Assembly (NCBI GenBank): GCA_015039365.1
Contig: WION01000060.1
Coordinates: 62,001 to 126,000, forward strand
Origin: Amanita rubescens
Lineage: Eukaryota; Basidiomycota; Agaricomycetes; Agaricales; Amanitaceae
DNA length: 64,000 nucleotides
Reading direction: 5' to 3'
Numbering within the stretch: the stretch's first letter is position 1; each line of letters starts with the position of its first letter. The notes under the pieces were generated by a model, which was not told the DNA's origin, did no database searches, and was given only the letters and a program-made list of their open reading frames with translations. Positions 62,999-64,000 of this stretch are shown here, in pieces. Both the position numbers and the translations under genes were made by a program.

Positions 62999-63560
62999 TT
63001 CACGTATTGCTAAGTGGACGATGAAAGCAGAACATGTTCTGGCTTTTTATAGTTGAACTGTCACTCGCGAGTCACGCGTCACGCGCCAGGCGTGCGACAT
63101 CGAAACAAAAGGGAAGCTTATGAGTCATTTGTCAGAAGAATCGCCTCCCGTCTTGCACGATACTAGCTAAGACCCATTCTTTTGACATTGTCCGCGTCCT
63201 TATTCGTATTTATCTCTAGATTTAGACTATTGTCCACCACGAGATGCTGATGCGTTGCCGTTTCCGCAGCTCCGAGTCTTTTGTTTTGTGAATCGGTACC
63301 TCCATTTAGAAAATTCAGGGAAAGAGAACAATGGAAGGATGACGACCTCCTCCAGCGTACTTAAACGCGCTGGTTATCCATCCTCTCTGTCCTCGCACCC
63401 TCTCTTTCTGCCATTTTCAAGTCATTCCAACGTTGGTGTCTTTCATCCGAGCCATCGGCTTTCCTATCATGTACGCTCCTGAATCTCTCACTGTCCCACA
63501 CCCGGAACTGACCAGTTCGAGTATACAGTCTTCACATTTTATCTTCCCCACGAACAAATC
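62999..63560. other. Intergenic
   Basis: No supported gene. An in-frame upstream extension of the next gene (FEYTVFTFYLPHEQ) is possible from about 63510, but I see no ATG for it without a frame change. Confidence 0.4.
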
Positions 63561-64000
63561 ATGAAACAAAGGTCTCATGAGGAGCCTGTACCTGAAAGCG
63601 ATGTGAATCACTTTGCGATTGTATGAACAGTGCCAGTACTTTCAATTGCCGGAAAACATTAACTATTCCAGGACGAGATTACACTCTTGTATGACGGTCC
63701 TTTTTATCTCAACAAGAAACTTTTCGACTTCTTTGGGATCTTATTTCGCCGGGCACTGAAATACACATCAAACCCTCGCAACCTAGAAGCACTTTGGAAA
63801 CCCGTGTACTTTGTGTGGTTGGATCGAATGGCGTCCAAATATGCGAACCTTGTCTGCTTTCAAGAACAACCAGTCTGGTCGACCCCAAAACCACTGGACC
63901 CTGATCGGAGCATAACGGGAGGCAAGGGTCAATTTATCACGCTGTTCCCTGACCTTGGGATCGCTAGAATAGGCGAAGACACAGATGTATGGCTACTGCT
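63561..64000 (+). CDS. Unrecognised protein, 3' partial at the window edge
   Basis: Exon 1 63561-63620 (MKQRSHEEPVPESDVNHFAI), 51 nt GT-AG intron, exon 2 from 63672 open to the edge: DEITLLYDGPFYLNKKLFDF, FGILFRRALKYTSNPRNLEA, LWKPVYFVWLDRMASKYANL, ending near IARIGEDTDVWLL. About 130 residues visible, globular composition, no stop. I do not recognise it. The true start may lie upstream, since FEYTVFTFYLPHEQI precedes the ATG in frame. Confidence 0.6.

Overview
The window reads as nuclear DNA of a filamentous basidiomycete, most likely an Agaricomycete. Genes are cut by many 45-70 nt GT-AG introns. The families present are the ones expanded in that class: an NB-ARC/TPR NLR, a P-loop GTPase with an RANAGKT P-loop, DUF6534-like membrane proteins, an HNH protein, a tnp2-type CACTA transposon and a chromodomain Ty3/gypsy element. 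I found no rRNA, tRNA or CRISPR array.

Layout. 1-7.7 kb: two tandem paralogous Ser/Pro-rich genes and a Utp16/Bud21-like ribosome-biogenesis gene. 8-10.8 kb: an HNH-nuclease gene between two ~220 bp direct repeats. 11.2-16.1 kb: a P-loop GTPase gene whose middle is a tandem array of intron-like units separated by exactly three nucleotides; 45 such codon-sized exons can be listed, all AG-NNN-GT, and the joined reading frame stays open. 16.9-18.8 kb: TRM2 tRNA methyltransferase. 18.9-20.1 kb: a segment duplicated at 44.3-45.5 kb. 21.5-40.3 kb: one large NLR gene (NB-ARC plus about 44 TPRs, minus strand) broken by a 5.16 kb CACTA element and a 6.29 kb LTR retrotransposon, each with a clean target-site duplication. 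Removing both restores one open frame of 2394 codons including the stop. 42.9-44.3 kb: eIF3e pseudogene. 45-46.2 kb: members of a small orphan protein family that recurs at 59.9 and 62.5 kb. 46-51 kb: repeat-rich and gene-poor. 51.4-54.0 kb: an APH-like kinase and a fragment of a DNA polymerase alpha gene carrying a nonsense codon. 54.9-59.0 kb: a converging pair of DUF6534-like genes. 60.7-62.2 kb: an extended SDR reductase. 63.6 kb to the edge: the start of an unrecognised gene.

The housekeeping genes (Utp16-like, TRM2) and the SDR gene look intact. Most of the rest is accessory: recognition-type NTPases, young transposons, broken copies of essential genes and small duplicated orphan genes. 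The most unusual object is the codon-sized-exon array at 12.69-15.58 kb. The retrotransposon also shows two clear expression and replication signals: a -1 frameshift site with a stem-loop, and a primer-binding site complementary to its own LTR.
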